Assembly (NCBI RefSeq): GCF_040054535.1
Contig: NC_090785.1
Span: 10,454,501-10,518,500, forward strand
Source: Antennarius striatus
Taxonomy: Eukaryota > Chordata > Actinopteri > Lophiiformes > Antennariidae
Direction of reading: 5' to 3'
DNA length: 64,000 bases
Shown here piece after piece: positions 1-29,460 of this stretch. Position numbers and translations under genes: made by a program. The stretch's first letter is position 1; every line of letters starts with the position of its first letter. Below the pieces are notes generated by a model. That model was not told the origin of the DNA, made no database searches, and saw nothing but the letters and a program-made list of their open reading frames with translations.

Positions 1-290
1 AACCAAAGAGTGAGTGTAGTAAGGAGGTGAAGAAATGGATCCTGGTAGGGAATGGGTGGAGGAAAGTGTCAGGTGTCTCGTGTGACAGAAGAGTCTCTGA
101 GTCTCAATGGTTTAGACACGTCCACAGGAGAAATCATGACTATTTTTGGTAAAAGGGTGTTGAGGATGGAGTTACCAGGCAAGAGGGCAATTGGAAGATC
201 ACAGGATAGATGTAGTGAGGGAAGACATGATGAGGGTTGGTGTTAGAAAGGAGGATGCAGAAGATAGGCTGACATGGAAAAGGATGAAGA
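1..290 (+). mobile_element. 3' end of a LINE (RTE-like) relic
   Basis: The first 290 bases resemble the end of the reverse-transcriptase ORF and the 3' tail of a LINE that is very common in fish. In one frame the peptide reads RVLRMELPGKRAIGR, close to the usual L-x-LPGRRPRGRPK-type ending, and the DNA then continues into a 'gaggatgcagaagatagg' type tail. The reading frame is interrupted, so this is a dead fragment cut by the window edge. A second copy of the same family tail, in opposite orientation, lies at 61844-61927. The RTE clade assignment is from memory and not certain. Confidence 0.6.
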
Positions 291-699
291 TTTAAAACTT
301 TAATAGAACCTTTAGTTGGCAAAAGTAGTTCTTATAACATGTTTTATAGAACATACATTATAATTATGGTCACCTGAGTCTTGTATAGCTTCAAGAAATG
401 TTTGGGACCTGGCTATGAGAATGTTACCTGTTTTCTCATCTAACTTTACACAAGAGAGTAAAATACATAATTGATATGAATACCCAAAAAGTCACATCAG
501 GAGTGTGTAATGTTACACATCAACTTCCTTGCCAGTATCTGTTTGGTGTGATTGTTGTGGACTTGATAATAAAACCTTGAAGTATCTTGAAGTAAATGAT
601 AACTTAATAAGAACATGCCTTGATAAGTCACTACTGTAATCAATAATTGAATTATCACCCGTCCCTCCCCTTAAATGAGATTCCGCTAACAATTAAAAT

Positions 700-735
<36 letters not shown>

Positions 736-1068
736 GCAGTGCGTTAATTGTCCCTGTGCTAATTAAATAATGTGTCCAGGTAAATCCTGTCATTGTCGCT
801 CCTCGGTGGTTTACACTCAGGACTCAGTCAGGTGGAACAGCCCTATCCTCTTCCTCTTTTTTTGCTCCCTGCTCTCCCTCCCATTAGTCACAACCTAATG
901 AGACACTCAGCAGGTTCTGCTCTGCCACCCACTCCTCCATCTCTCTCCATTCCTCTATCATATTCAATCACCTGCTGCCACTGGTCAAGCAGACCTCAGC
1001 TCTGTGATGATTGGTTGAATGGGTGGCGTCTGCTCTGATGCATCACACACGTACCAGTAGCAGGACTG

Positions 1069-1104
<36 letters not shown>

Positions 1105-1301
1105 CCCCTCTCTCCACCTCTCACATTGCCTTTCATACATACGCCTGAGCACAGACTGCAGCAGAACGCTGGACCAGAAGGATTTTCCTCCTCTTATCAG
1201 AGCAGCAGAGAAACCAGAGAGACAGTTACTCTGAGTTGGAGAGAGACGTTATCCATGGAGGATCTGCTGAGGAGTATCTGATCCGAAAGCTACAGAGTGT
1301 G

Positions 1302-1336
<35 letters not shown>

Positions 1337-1987
1337 TTGACCCTCTGTGTATGTTTGTGTGTGTTTGTCTATTCGTGTGAATTTACTGCAGGAGCAGCAG
1401 CACTGCAGATACGCCGTCCAGTGGCTCTGCTCACACCTTTTCCCCCTCCCCCCATTCATTTCCTCCTCACTTCATCTACTCCCCTCGCTTCTGTCGGAAT
1501 AGCCACTAATAATTGTGGACTTCATCTATTTCTGAGAGCATAGGGTATGTGTATGTTTTGAATCTGTGAAGATGGCCACACCTGGACACGTCAGCCACAG
1601 GGTGGACATGAAGTGTGAAGGATTCTTCTCCCCTCACATGTGATGCATCATCTCAGGAGGCACTGGCAGCTTTTTTTTTTTTTTTTTTTTTTTTTAATAT
1701 TGTTTTCGAATTCTTTTCCAGCAGGTTTGCATCTGGCTCTCGGGAGCAGTTTCTGTGGACCACTACACCCACCCTTCCCTTTCCTTGGGGACGGCCCACT
1801 CCCTCCCTACCTGCCCCTCATCCTCATTTAAGGATAGGATGCCTGGCTCTGCGCCCCTGTGCTGAGGAGGCATTGGCGGGCAGCAGTATGGGCGCTGTGC
1901 TGGCCGGCATCCCCACCACCCCCTCCACCACCGATCTGCCACCACAACGCTGCCCCACCGAGAGGGGCACTCCAAACAGCCCCGCCG
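291..1987 (+). promoter_or_regulatory. Upstream region and 5' UTR of ppp2r2c
   Basis: No coding exon is supported here. The stretch holds a (TG)n tract at 703-733, (TC)n at 1071-1101, (GT)n at 1304-1334 and a run of 25 T at 1671-1695. The segment at about 1140-1303 is purine-rich, free of simple repeats and ends in GTAG/gtgtgt, so it could be a non-coding first exon. A second possible 5' UTR segment runs from about 1723 (after TTTCCAG) to the start codon at 1988. A reading frame at 1888-2004 begins upstream of the main ATG and overlaps it in another frame. No clear TATA box was found. Confidence 0.4.
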
Positions 1988-18507
<16,520 letters not shown>

Positions 18508-20185
18508 AGAATGAATGTCAGCGGGGGTTACAAATGAGTTTACACCTGATCACACAGCTATGCCAGAATGTACACATTTTTGGACATATGCCCACAGGAA
18601 TATGCCTACCACACCCATAAACACACGCGCTTTGACACACTCCATCAACTCCTCCCCAGCTTCCCAGGACTGATCGGACCTAGAAAGGGCTAGAAAGGGA
18701 ACAGGCTGGATTACACAATGGATTACAGATTGTAAAATAATGGATTTCTTGATTGTTAATCTCTGGATTGTGCTCGATTTTTGATTGCTACAGCTCAGCT
18801 GCCTAGACTGGAGAGATGTTTACATGTATATTCATTTATTTATTTTAATTCTTCAGGCAATTTTTGCTTTCTTCACCTCCTCCTCCTCTTCTTCCTTTAT
18901 TTGTGTACTAAAGCAAATTCTTGTCCCTTGTTCACTTTTTGTGTAACAAAAAACCTTTCGCGGTTGTCAACCAGAGGCACTAATGAAAAATGGGTCACTT
19001 ATGTAACTGGTTGTTTGTTTGATTTCAGATCGATGACCCCACTTCTGTATTTACAGCTTGTTGGTAATGATAATGATGGTAACTGTGATGACGTGTTCAT
19101 CGAGGACGAACTCAGGACCCTCTCTTTGAGTGGACCCAGTCACCGCTGAGCTCAAATGGATAGTGTTCACTGAGGTTAAACATTTGGTCCTGTAGATCGA
19201 AGCAGAAGATAATTGGTTATTAGACCATGGTCTAATATGAGGATGCACGGTCATACATCTGCTCCACATATTGTGTTTTAATCATTAATGATGTCTTGGT
19301 AAAACAGGCCTTCAACATCTCAGACTGTGGTCTCTGCTCCTGGTCCAGGGCTACATTGTGTTCCACTTTTCCACTCAATTCAACTCAACAAAAAAATACA
19401 TATATACAGTATATTTAAATAAAACGAACTAAATAAATGACTGTAACAATCAAGCAAAAAGATGCTGCATGTCAAACCAATTTAGCCTAGGTGTTTATCA
19501 ATTGACTGACTGATTTGGTTGCCTTGTTAAACATTTAGACCCAGCTGTACAAAGGCTTCAGGGGCCCCAGGGCCCCATGCAGCACGAGTCACTATAGAAG
19601 ACCAAACTCTCCTAACTGCATTTGTGTCTTTGGACACTGAAGCATGTTTACCAGTGTCCATTTCACACACTTACATGTACATTTTGACTGAAGCTATCCA
19701 AGAATCAGTTTCTACTTGACTGAAGCTTGGAAACCAGAAGAATAGAGAATGTTTTCATTATTGTTCTCTTAAATAATTAAAGACAAAAAAAAATCAAAGG
19801 GCCCAAATGGTGTATGTATATATCAGCTCTGTTAAACATATTTGAGGTGATTCTTTTTAAAAAAAAAAATTGGTAATGGACTGTGGATCCGATCATCTGT
19901 ATCAACGACTGCCTCTGAAGCTGCAGCAGAGAGATGGGACTTCAGTCTCTTCAGCCTTCCTCACTGATTACTTTGCTGATGTGCAGAAGACGTTATTTTT
20001 GAGAATACTTTTATTCTTTTCTTTTTCTTTATAAACATTCCAATTAAAATTCTTGTCCCAACCAACTAATGTCATATTTTCTGTTATTGTATGTTGAAAA
20101 CATTGTCAAATGAACATTTATAAATAATGCTGATGGGTTTTTTTTTCTTTGTTTTTTTTGAATAAAGATTTCAAGAAATTGCATC
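18508..20185 (+). other. Probable 3' UTR of ppp2r2c
   Basis: The sequence after the TAA stop runs to a canonical AATAAA at 20161. It includes an AU-rich element, ATTTATTTATTTT, at 18834-18846, a class of motif known to destabilise mRNA. The end is inferred from the poly(A) signal only. Confidence 0.55.
20161..20166 (+). terminator. Poly(A) signal AATAAA for ppp2r2c
   Basis: A canonical hexamer followed within 30-40 bases by a T/G-rich stretch (TGTACATCTGTGATTTTT). It is a reasonable cleavage signal for the plus-strand gene. Confidence 0.55.
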
Positions 20186-22575
20186 CAATGAATGTACATC
20201 TGTGATTTTTACCTCTAAAGGAAGGAGTTTACATTTTTGCATTTGTTGTTGTTTTTTTTTGTTCTTTCCGTTTTACTTAACTGTTTGGAATAGAGTTTGA
20301 GAAAATATTTTGGAGAAATAGGGTATGGCCAAGGGAACAACTTACTTCATGTTAGTGCTGATCTGCATCATTACAGAATCAAATTATATTGTTCATGGTT
20401 CACTAGGAATTGGAAGAGAGGGAGCTGAGCTTCTGCAGAGGTGAGCTCCATTACAGATGTTTGGAAAAGGAAGGTGTGCCTCAGGGAGTAGGAAGAGTGA
20501 CCAATAGTGGCATCAAGAAATAAGCTTCATAAGAAAAAAGCTTTCTTAGCATATGTTTACAATGAGTGTAATTCTTGCGATGAAACTAATACTACAATAT
20601 TCCCTGCCCATGTTAAAATGTGCTCTTGTACTAGTGTTTATTCTGCCTAAAAGGCTGAAATGATATGGCCTGTGGCGCCACCTAATGGCATAACACTCTT
20701 ATTAAATTAAAAATGTTTATTTCTTCAAAGCCAAAAATGTAAGAGTGAAATTTAGAGAAAGAATTCCATTTTCTTTTTCTGTTCAAAAATATTCAGCTTC
20801 AGTTGGAATCATGCTCGTGTTCGCTCAATTTAAATCCAATTTTTTTTTTGCTCTATGTTGGCATTTCCTTTAGTCTCTTTGGACTGGTGAAAGAAAAATG
20901 TGTCTCTTTGACTAAAAGCTCAACAGTTTTTACCAGATTGGATTTAAGAGCTTGTTCTCAGAAAATGCAGCCAGCTGAAAATGACACTATAGGAGAGGCA
21001 ATACCAAACCCAAACAGTTGCAGGCCTGACAGCTAAATCATAAGCCACCATAATGCTCTACAAATCTCTGTGAAGCTGCAGATTTAGGTGATAATTCTCT
21101 GTAGGTTTCTCAACACAAGTAAGCCTATTAACAAATAATAAAAAGGATTTATAGAGGAAATACTATAAGCCTGAGCCTTAAAATGTTGCATAAAATATGA
21201 ACAGAATACAAATCAAGTTCAACACAAACAGGAATCAAACAAATGCTTCCATAAGTTTATGAGTCACAGTTTAGCAAACAGGTGTGACAGCCTAATTTAA
21301 AACACATCATCACTCATGGACTGTAAACATATGGTACAAAGAACCTCTGCACAGCAGAGATGAAGATAAAGGGAGGAGAAAGAAACAGAGCAGAGGACAA
21401 AGAGCAAGAGAGGACATTAAAGTAACTACAAGGCCTTTCATGAATAGAACTGATAATCATGAAGGTTTAAAGGACCTGTTCATTCAAAACTGAAAACAGT
21501 CATTTACTGTACTCACACTCCCCTATACTGATTGGAAGGTGGGTGAAGTTCCCACAAAACAACAGCAAAGCAGCACGATCGTAAGCTGAAAGAAACAAGG
21601 TCTGGTTTAGAAGTCTTGAAAAAAAGAAAAGAAATTCCCGCTAGATAGTTCGATGTCCCAGATTTCTATTTACAGCAGTAAATAAAAACTCCAGTTTGCA
21701 CAAAAATGGTAAATTCTGGATCCCATCTAGCAATGTTTGTACTCACCTTCTCGTCAACTACTTCAAACAGCTTCAACTGTTTTTTGTTGGAACTTCACTT
21801 TGGAACGATGAACTTTCCCTTGTCAGCAGATAATGATGGCGTTTTCATTTTTGAACCATCTGTTCCTTTACGATATAATTCAGTCAAAATTCTTGACGAT
21901 TTAAGATGATGTCTTATGAGGCATTTGTAAATTATTTCCACCCATTTCAATATTACACTCATTATATACACATGGTGTTAAATGATTACAACTTGATAGC
22001 AAAGCAGCCCATTAAATAGTTATAATCAGCATTATAACCGTATGTAGAAAAAAAACAAGCCTTTATATATTATTTTATATATTTATACAGTATCTGGAGG
22101 CCAGAGGCACAGTGAGGTTCAGTAGTTCAACAAAGACACTGTTGAGACAAATACTTGACAGTCATATTTTAAGACAAAAACAAAATCAAAATGATTACGT
22201 TCACAGAATCAGAAATTAGGAACGTTCATCTTGAAACGGATGAAATGAACAACTGACAAAAGTTTTTTGTCTCACCTTACCCATAGGCAGTAAATTAATT
22301 ATTCTGAAAACCTTGTTTGTTTGGGTTTCATTATCATACTATTCTATGTAGTATATCCTCACACACTTTGGCTTAAAATTTCTAAGAATATAAGCACACA
22401 CTTGAACAAATCCATCTGATCCAAAGATGTGTGATTATCTATCTGCTTTTTACAGTACTACATAATCACCAGTATTGCAATTAGATTCTGTGAAGAATAG
22501 TGTTGTAGAATCATAGATGTTCAACAGAAGATACTATTATCATTATTGTACATCTCGTGTCCCCTAAAGCTGTAT
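20186..22575. other. Intergenic region between convergent ppp2r2c and wfs1
   Basis: AT-rich sequence with no supported coding exon on either strand. Its right part must contain the wfs1 3' UTR. Minus-strand AATAAA (TTTATT on the plus strand, for example near 20716) is present, but I cannot choose the true site. Confidence 0.6.
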
Positions 22576-25500
22576 TTACCCCTTCTCCTGAGGCAAGGTC
22601 TCTGTTTCCGTCTCAGAGTGTTGCTCTAGCTGGGCGGTCAGGAATGGGTTGAAGAAGAAGTCGAACCCAAACTGCAGGGCATACCGAGCCGTGCGCCTCC
22701 AGTCGTGTTCTATTTTGTACTGTTTGCGGCTGAGTGTGTTGTCAGTAGAGCACGACATGCAGTCGATAGCTTTCAGTTCAAACACAGGCCATTTGGAGCC
22801 CAGACGGCCCTCCAGTACAGTACTGAACTCCACAACACTCCCTGTTTTTAAATGTAAAAGCACAGATTTGAACTCATTGCTGGCCCTCAGAACTATGTCC
22901 TTAGTGGCATCTTCATCCTCTATGATTGTCCCGTTCTTCGTCTTCCTTTCCAGTGGCATACCCATTGTGACTTCAAACTTATATCGATCAAATCGTTTGA
23001 TGTGACATTCATGCTTGGCCAGGCTTTGGAGTTTACACAGAGGATCCTCTGGAAGAGGAGCCGGTGCCGGCTGAGGCTCCGCTGTGGTCTCGTTGACCTT
23101 CTCACACAAAGGATAAGGCTCCCCATACAAACACCGCATCCAGTTCCCGACAAATACGGGCAGCAAATTGATAACTGAATGTGGTCCGTTCTCGATGTCG
23201 GTCACGCGGACATATTTGAAGCGTCCAGCCCAGGTGACGCGATGTCCTTCCAGATGAGAACAGAGAATCTGAGTCTGAGCCATGTTGGATTCTTTCCAGG
23301 CCTGAGGGCCGCACAGGCTGCTGTACTCATGCCATGTCAGGGTGGAGTTATAAACCTTCATGCCCTCAGACCTGTAAACATACATCCAGCAGAAAAGCAC
23401 CACCGCACTGATCCACACCAGGATGAGCTTCACAACGCTGCTCCGTGACAAAGAGTGAAACACCACGATGGGGTTGAGGCTGAATCGGGTCCAAAGCCTT
23501 AACACGACCGGCACGAAGCAAATCGTCAGCGTGACCACCATCTTAGTCAGCTCCAGGGCGAAGAACCACTGCAATAACTGGATGATGAGCATCGCTGCCA
23601 TGCCGAGGGACAGTACAGGAAGGGCAAAAAGAAAAAGGAAGTAGCCGACGCAGGTGCGTATGAGACCTATCGTAGTGGCGTTATTAAGGAGCACCAAGGT
23701 GAGCTCACACCAGGTAAAGCACACCAGGTAGGGCACCAGACACAGGTAGGTGCCCTTGAAGCCTCTTAGCTGGGCCATACGGAAGAGGAGATAAAAAAGG
23801 TGTCCATAAAGAAGACAAGGCATCCCGAGGTTCAACGCAACTACGTCCCCTACAGGCAGAGTGATGAAAGTCATCCCAAAGACCCTCAGAAACCAGAAGG
23901 AGTCGGGAAGGAGAAGCGTAAGGGAGCATGCTCCAGAGAGGACCTCTGTGACGAGGGCTTTACGAGCAAAGATCTGAGCAGAGGCGTGAAGGCTGAGGAA
24001 GGCAGTAACAGTGAAGAAGAGACCCACAGCAGCCAACTCTGAGCAGGGGATCCAGGATTTATCAGCAACAGGGAAGGAGAAAACTACAAATACCACCGAC
24101 AGCAGGAAGTATCTGAGAACACAAAGAGACAGAATGAGTTTGGAGCACAAGCTATTGGCTTTTTAAAAAATTTGTTTTGCACAACACATGTATTTGCCAT
24201 CTAACTTCCCCTCAAGCTCTTTAGTTTTACTGTTTGAGAATAGTACTAAAGAGCCACTCCTTTCTATTTACCTTTGACAAGCCTTTTATTAATAATAGCT
24301 TTTTAATAAATAATTATTTTTTGTTTATGTACGTAATCTATATTTATTTATTCCCATCTCTTCCCATTTTTTCCAATCACATTGTATTTAATGTTGTTTT
24401 GTGCTTACTGTTAATTAATCTTAACCTGTTTTTGTTTTATTACTTTGTTATGACCTTGTGAAGGACTTTATTGAACTTTTTATTAGTATTATCATCATCA
24501 TCCTCATCATCTTTGTGTCCTTATTTTTTTTAATCATGTTCAGGTCATCAAAGTTAAAAAAGACTGGACAGACTGTTCCTTGCTTGCAGTATCTATGTTA
24601 ATATTGCATTACCACAACATGAAAATACTAAATTGAAATGTCAAACCAGTAAAACCTGAACAAAACCAACAAAACACACAAAGACTGAGGAGCTAAAAGC
24701 AGGGAGGTGAGTCAAGGAGTCAACGTGTCTTCACACACACTTATGATAATACTTACAGGTAAGGCTCCAAATGTGTCCAGCCAAAGTTGGTCTCAGCCTG
24801 CTCTAAATCTAGACCAGGTTCAAAGTGGGTCAGCAGGTCTGTCAGTGCCCGGAAATTTTCCCATGCTTTTGAATTCTGTGGGAAAAGATTCTTTTTCACT
24901 TCTGCTTACTTGTGTATCCTCAGATTACTTTATATGCACTATACAAATCTAAAGCCTCTGGTTAAAAAAAGAAAAAGAGTTCAGCATTGTCAAAAATCAG
25001 AAATACTGAGCAATATTCAAAATCGACTAACCTGAAACACCCGCAGTGTGCAGACGACCATGGAGAAGAATGACAGGTAGAAAACTAGAAGAGGAATGGA
25101 GAAGACGAAGAACTCGATTGTGAGGTTGGAGATGATAAAGAAAAAGATGAGCGCATTGACATGGTGAGTGGGGATCAGGGTGCTCAGCCACTGCATCCCA
25201 GCCCGTGATGCCCAGTCGATGAGGTGCTCCTTGATCTCCAGCAAAGCATAGAGAGGGAACTTCAGCATCTGGCAGAAGCACAAAGGAGGAGCAGGCAAAG
25301 ATATTCAATTACAAAGTTTAACTTCAAGTGTCAATGAATGCAACACACATTTAAATTGATATTTAACCAAGATACAGACACTAGTACCATCCTTATGACG
25401 TTTGACAGATTATTTATTACCTTTTGGTGTAAGGGCAATTCATCTGGACTCTTCACGACCACATCATCATCATCATCATCATCACCTCCTGCTGCAGCCA

Positions 25501-28266
25501 TGACTGGTGAGGGTGTGATACCCTGAGCATATTTCTTAGTCATCTCGACAAAGTCGTCTAGACCAACGTGGGAGCTGGCTGAAGAGACGGGCAGGATGAC
25601 GGATGTAAATGGATGCAACAAGAGACATGGATAAATAATACTCCCTCTTGACATATCCTGAGCAAGTGGAATACATTAAAGACCAGTGAAGAATTTAGCA
25701 AACACAACCTACAGTACATGTTGGGGTCATGTTCCAAATCACACCTACCCTCACTGGTGACCATAGTCTCCAGGACTCTCCTCTGTTTCTTGGCAGAGCT
25801 GTTTAGTGGGCCTGGGGGTATTGGTTTGCCTGTAGATGCACAAGAAATAAAAATTCTTGGTCTCCATAAAAACAAAATGTGAGTATACTAGTTTTTTTAC
25901 TACACATTTGTGCAATGTCAAAGTCTACCTGGCTCTGTGTGCACATGCTCAACGTTCTCTAGCATCTCGGATACAGCCATTGTCTTCTTCTTCTCCGGAT
26001 TCAATTTCCAGTACATGAGCAGAGCTGCTTTCCTAACTCCTCTCTCAAAACGTGTCTCAGTACACAACTTCTTCACCTCCTCGAAGTTCTCCAGAGTGAT
26101 GCCTGAAAAACAAGAACACAAACGTGCACACCAAGGATGGTCAACTTATACAAGAATCAGCTAAAGTAGAATTCATTTCAATGTTGTTTCTTAGCAGTAA
26201 TGGACTGAGTGCAACAGTGGGAAATGTTGGTACCTTTCCTAGAAGCCAGGCATCGTTGTAGCAGCTTGACTGCATCTTTCCGGCCTTGTTTAGCAGCCTG
26301 GATGAGCCAAGTAACTGCAGTACAGTTGTTCAGCTCCTCGTCGCTTTCATCCGCCAATGCCAGGAAGTAACGCCCCATCTGGAACCAGAAACATGCTCTG
26401 TTTCTGTGACTTATTCATCTGTTGATCCATCGATCTTATCAATATCTCACACTAGAATAACACTTAGCATTACTTATTACATCATTATTACCAGCTTCTG
26501 GCAATGTAAGTCAGTATAACTTCAACTATATTCCCTGACAATAACCTTGGTCTGTGCTTTAGCATCTCCTGACTTTGCTCTCTTCTCAAGGTCCTCCAAA
26601 CTGGTCTCCTCCTCCTCGGGGTCTTCTGAAGGAAAAAAAAAAAAGTTGCAAAACACTGACTTCTCGTGGGTCTTATCCTTAGTACGCAATATCTGGCTGA
26701 TTCAAATAAAACCAAAAAGAAACCATCTAGCATTTAAACTATGGATGCTGATAATTTAGTGAAGTATCCATTCTATAAATTAAGGGGCAAAAATCAACAA
26801 CTAACTCCATATTAAATGTTCATATGTGGGACAATAAAGGCTTGAATAAAAATTTAATAAGTTGAAATTTATGTCTTGGGTTTGGCTTGTAGTGAAAAAA
26901 CATATCATGAAAGAAAAAAAGATTACAGAGGAAACACAAACTAAATGGAGCATGTGTCTAATCATGTCACAGCACAGTGAAAGCACACTGATGAGGTTAT
27001 TCTTATTTATAGATCCTGGAAGCTGTTTCTGTCTCAAGTTCATGTCTACATTTGACCAAGTATGAATAGCTTCACCTGCACATTTCTTTTTTCATGACTA
27101 AAGCCTTACGTTTGTACTCATGGTCAAAATGAACATTAACAGGTATATGAAAACACTCTGATGCTGACTGCTGATTGGAGAGTGACCCCAGAGTGTGAGT
27201 GACTGAAAATGTCCACAAACTGTAAGTGATACTTTGGTCTGTCCCTGGAAGCAAATATGATATATGATCCAGTAACTTCAGATGCTAGTCAACTCTCCCG
27301 GTACAATGTTCATACCCAAATGCTCCTAAAATAACAGTTTGTTTGGCACCGTCATCAGCAACTGCTAAATTTACTGATATAACACCCATATTGATGGGAT
27401 AATACAATCTATCCCTATTTTTATCCTTCATTAGCTACCTAATGTCATCTGTTCTACTCTGAATAGGGTAAAAATGGTACATGGTATCTCTTTTTAAGGA
27501 GACACGTCTGACTCTGATGAAAGATCTGAAGTGCATAATAAAGAACAAATGTGTGACAGTAACATTATTTGTATCACTAGATGCCACTGAAAAGCCATGC
27601 AAAATGACATTCCCAGTGCCTTTAAGATATCTCCCACTTGTTGTGCTGTAAATGAAGGATGAGTGAAAAACCAGACAACGTTGATACAATCTATGAAAAG
27701 ATAAGGGTGAGACAGGTTTTTCTTCCTCAACTCAGCCGAGGGGAGAGGGCTCTTTTTATGTTGTCTAAAATAAATATTACACTGGGAGATTTGGCTTTAT
27801 TCTTTATATATCTTTCTTTGTGTGAAAGTGGAAAATAAATAGTGCAACAAAGATTTTGCAATTTAAAGTGTGTAAGGTCACCTGGTTCTGGTGAATGAGG
27901 AGGCTGTGGAGCCTTGGCAGCAGCTCCTGCAGTTGTAGGTCCAGGGTGGGGGATGTCTGTAGTAGACGCATTAAGCTGAGACCTGCCCACCTGTGAGGGA
28001 CTCCTGATGGGCTGGCAGGTAGGAGAAGCAGGCGACGTGGACTGAGATGACGAGCCAAAAGAAAGACCTGGAGATGTCTGAGGGGAGGCAGGAGAGGGGG
28101 AGGATGAAGGTGTTGTTGGCATGGTGAGTTTTTGCTTAGGGTGGTCTGAGGTCGGTTTGACTGTAGAAGATGATGAGGTGGTTGTGGAATGGTCCAGCCT
28201 CAGGGGAGAGGAGGCTGAGCGACTGAGGTTTGGTTTGGCAGTGTTGCCAGTCAGTGATGGTTCCAT
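22576..28266 (-). CDS. wfs1: Wolframin ER membrane glycoprotein (wfs1), 9 coding exons
   Basis: Wolframin is an ER multi-pass protein that supports calcium handling and the unfolded-protein response; human mutations cause Wolfram syndrome. Exons in coding order: 28266-27882, 26625-26546, 26378-26234, 26102-25929, 25829-25749, 25578-25421, 25268-25032, 24875-24757, 24112-22576. The total is 2916 nt, 971 aa (human 890), in frame throughout. Residues 1-128 are Ser/Pro/Thr-rich and look disordered. Residues about 129-260 hold Sel1-like repeats ([32 protein letters not shown]). Transmembrane segments start near residue 379 ([19 protein letters not shown]) and continue to about 700. The C-terminal part is the luminal domain ([39 protein letters not shown]) and ends shortly after [11 protein letters not shown]. 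The start codon lies two bases after an acceptor, so a non-coding exon precedes it. Fish carry two copies (a and b); I cannot tell which this is. Confidence 0.96.
24113..28263 (-). other. wfs1 introns
   Basis: Introns are 24113-24756, 24876-25031, 25269-25420, 25579-25748, 25830-25928, 26103-26233, 26379-26545 and 26626-27881. All read GT-AG on the minus strand. The longest, 26626-27881, holds AT-rich sequence and no extra exon that I can support. Confidence 0.85.
25463..25483 (-). repeat. GAT repeat encoding seven Asp in wfs1
   Basis: Seven pure GAT codons (ATC on the plus strand) encode a run of seven aspartates near residue 320, just before the first membrane segment. Human wolframin has an acidic D/E stretch at the same place (DDEDDDE-like), but here it is an uninterrupted trinucleotide repeat. 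Confidence 0.9.
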
Positions 28267-28268
28267 GG

Positions 28269-29235
28269 CTGAAAAACACATTAGAAACAAATCAATCAAA
28301 AACAAAACTTAATTGCAAACACAGTAACGGTGGAGAATGTCTTAAAACGGCAATGGTAAACATTCTAATGACACACTAGCTTATATGTAGCAGTAATGTA
28401 ATGACACACACGTTCAAGTCATAAGAACTGGCAGAAGATATGAGGGGGAAAGGCAACAGGGGAGTAACAGGTGCTGTGAAAGAACACCTCCTACTTTCGT
28501 TTCACTGCATGCCCTCCTCGATCTGAGCTAATACTAAAACCAGATTAAAACAAAATCTCCACTTGATTGTTGATCAAAATAATTTGGATAAAATATTGTG
28601 ATATTTTGTGTCAGAATATTAATAATATCCTGAAAAAAATTGCAAAAAAAAAAAAAAAAATCAAATAAAGGTCCCAATCGATCTAGTCACTGACAATCCA
28701 ACTTCCTGCTATTTGCATGGTCCCTAGCGTAAAAAAATAAATAAAATAAAACCAGAAAAGACACAGTACCACAGCTAAGTTTGGACACAACGCTAAAACA
28801 AATCTTTGGCTCTGAAACACGTTACAACAAGACTCCAGGACCCGCAGATCTACATTCCGACTCTGACTTTATGTCTTTGTTAAATCAAATCCGTCTTGTG
28901 ACCTGGTGTTTACGTTATTAGAGTATTTTCGAGCCCTGGGCAGCTTTAGTTAGAATGAGGTGTCCTTGTAGAGAACCCCCTAAGCCATGGAGGGGAGGCT
29001 AAAATGGCACAAGTGACATCAACTGTTGCAGTGGATGTACTAATTATCCTAAGTGTTCCTAATACAGTTACACTTTATAAACGTTTTCCATTAAAGCAAA
29101 GTCGCATTTACAGATTTATGTAGATTTTATTTAAATGTTATAGAGAGAAAAGAGAATGGTAGATGCACTGCATAACTTTTTGTTGCTCATGCTAACATGA
29201 GCAACATGTTCTTTAAAAATGTCTTGCCCGCTCAC
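28269..29235 (-). other. wfs1 5' intron (non-coding)
   Basis: The minus-strand acceptor TTTTTCAG lies just before CCATGG at 28268. The donor AAAG/gtgagc lies at 29235. Between them are an A-run at about 28647-28664 and no supported feature. Confidence 0.55.
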
Positions 29236-29460
29236 CTTTACAACGACAAACTCCAGTTTATTTTAAATCTTCCCGATGAAAAAAAAAAGTTGGAAAATCG
29301 AGAAATATCTGTTTATTTGACAACGTTCGTCCCCAGTCATTCCTCCTTCCGTTTTTTTAAAGAGCTGCCTGTTAGCTGGCTCATATTCCAAACACTGCTG
29401 CTTCTCTCGACGGCCCACTCTGTAATTCGCGTCCTGTGATTGGACAACGGTGAGGCCACA
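29236..29460 (-). promoter_or_regulatory. Candidate wfs1 first exon and promoter with ERSE-II-like box
   Basis: Reading on the minus strand, an inverted CCAAT (ATTGG at 29439-29443 on the plus strand) lies upstream of a likely non-coding exon that ends at the donor AAAG/gtgagc (29236). The 11 bases ATTGGACAACG at 29439-29449 differ by one base from the ERSE-II consensus ATTGGNCCACG used by ATF6/XBP1. Wolframin is known to be induced by ER stress, so the motif fits, but the promoter and start site are inferred. Confidence 0.45.

Noticed and set aside
1255..1281. ATGGAGGATCTG as a possible ppp2r2c start
   Set aside because: The frame stops after eight codons and cannot splice to exon 2 in frame.
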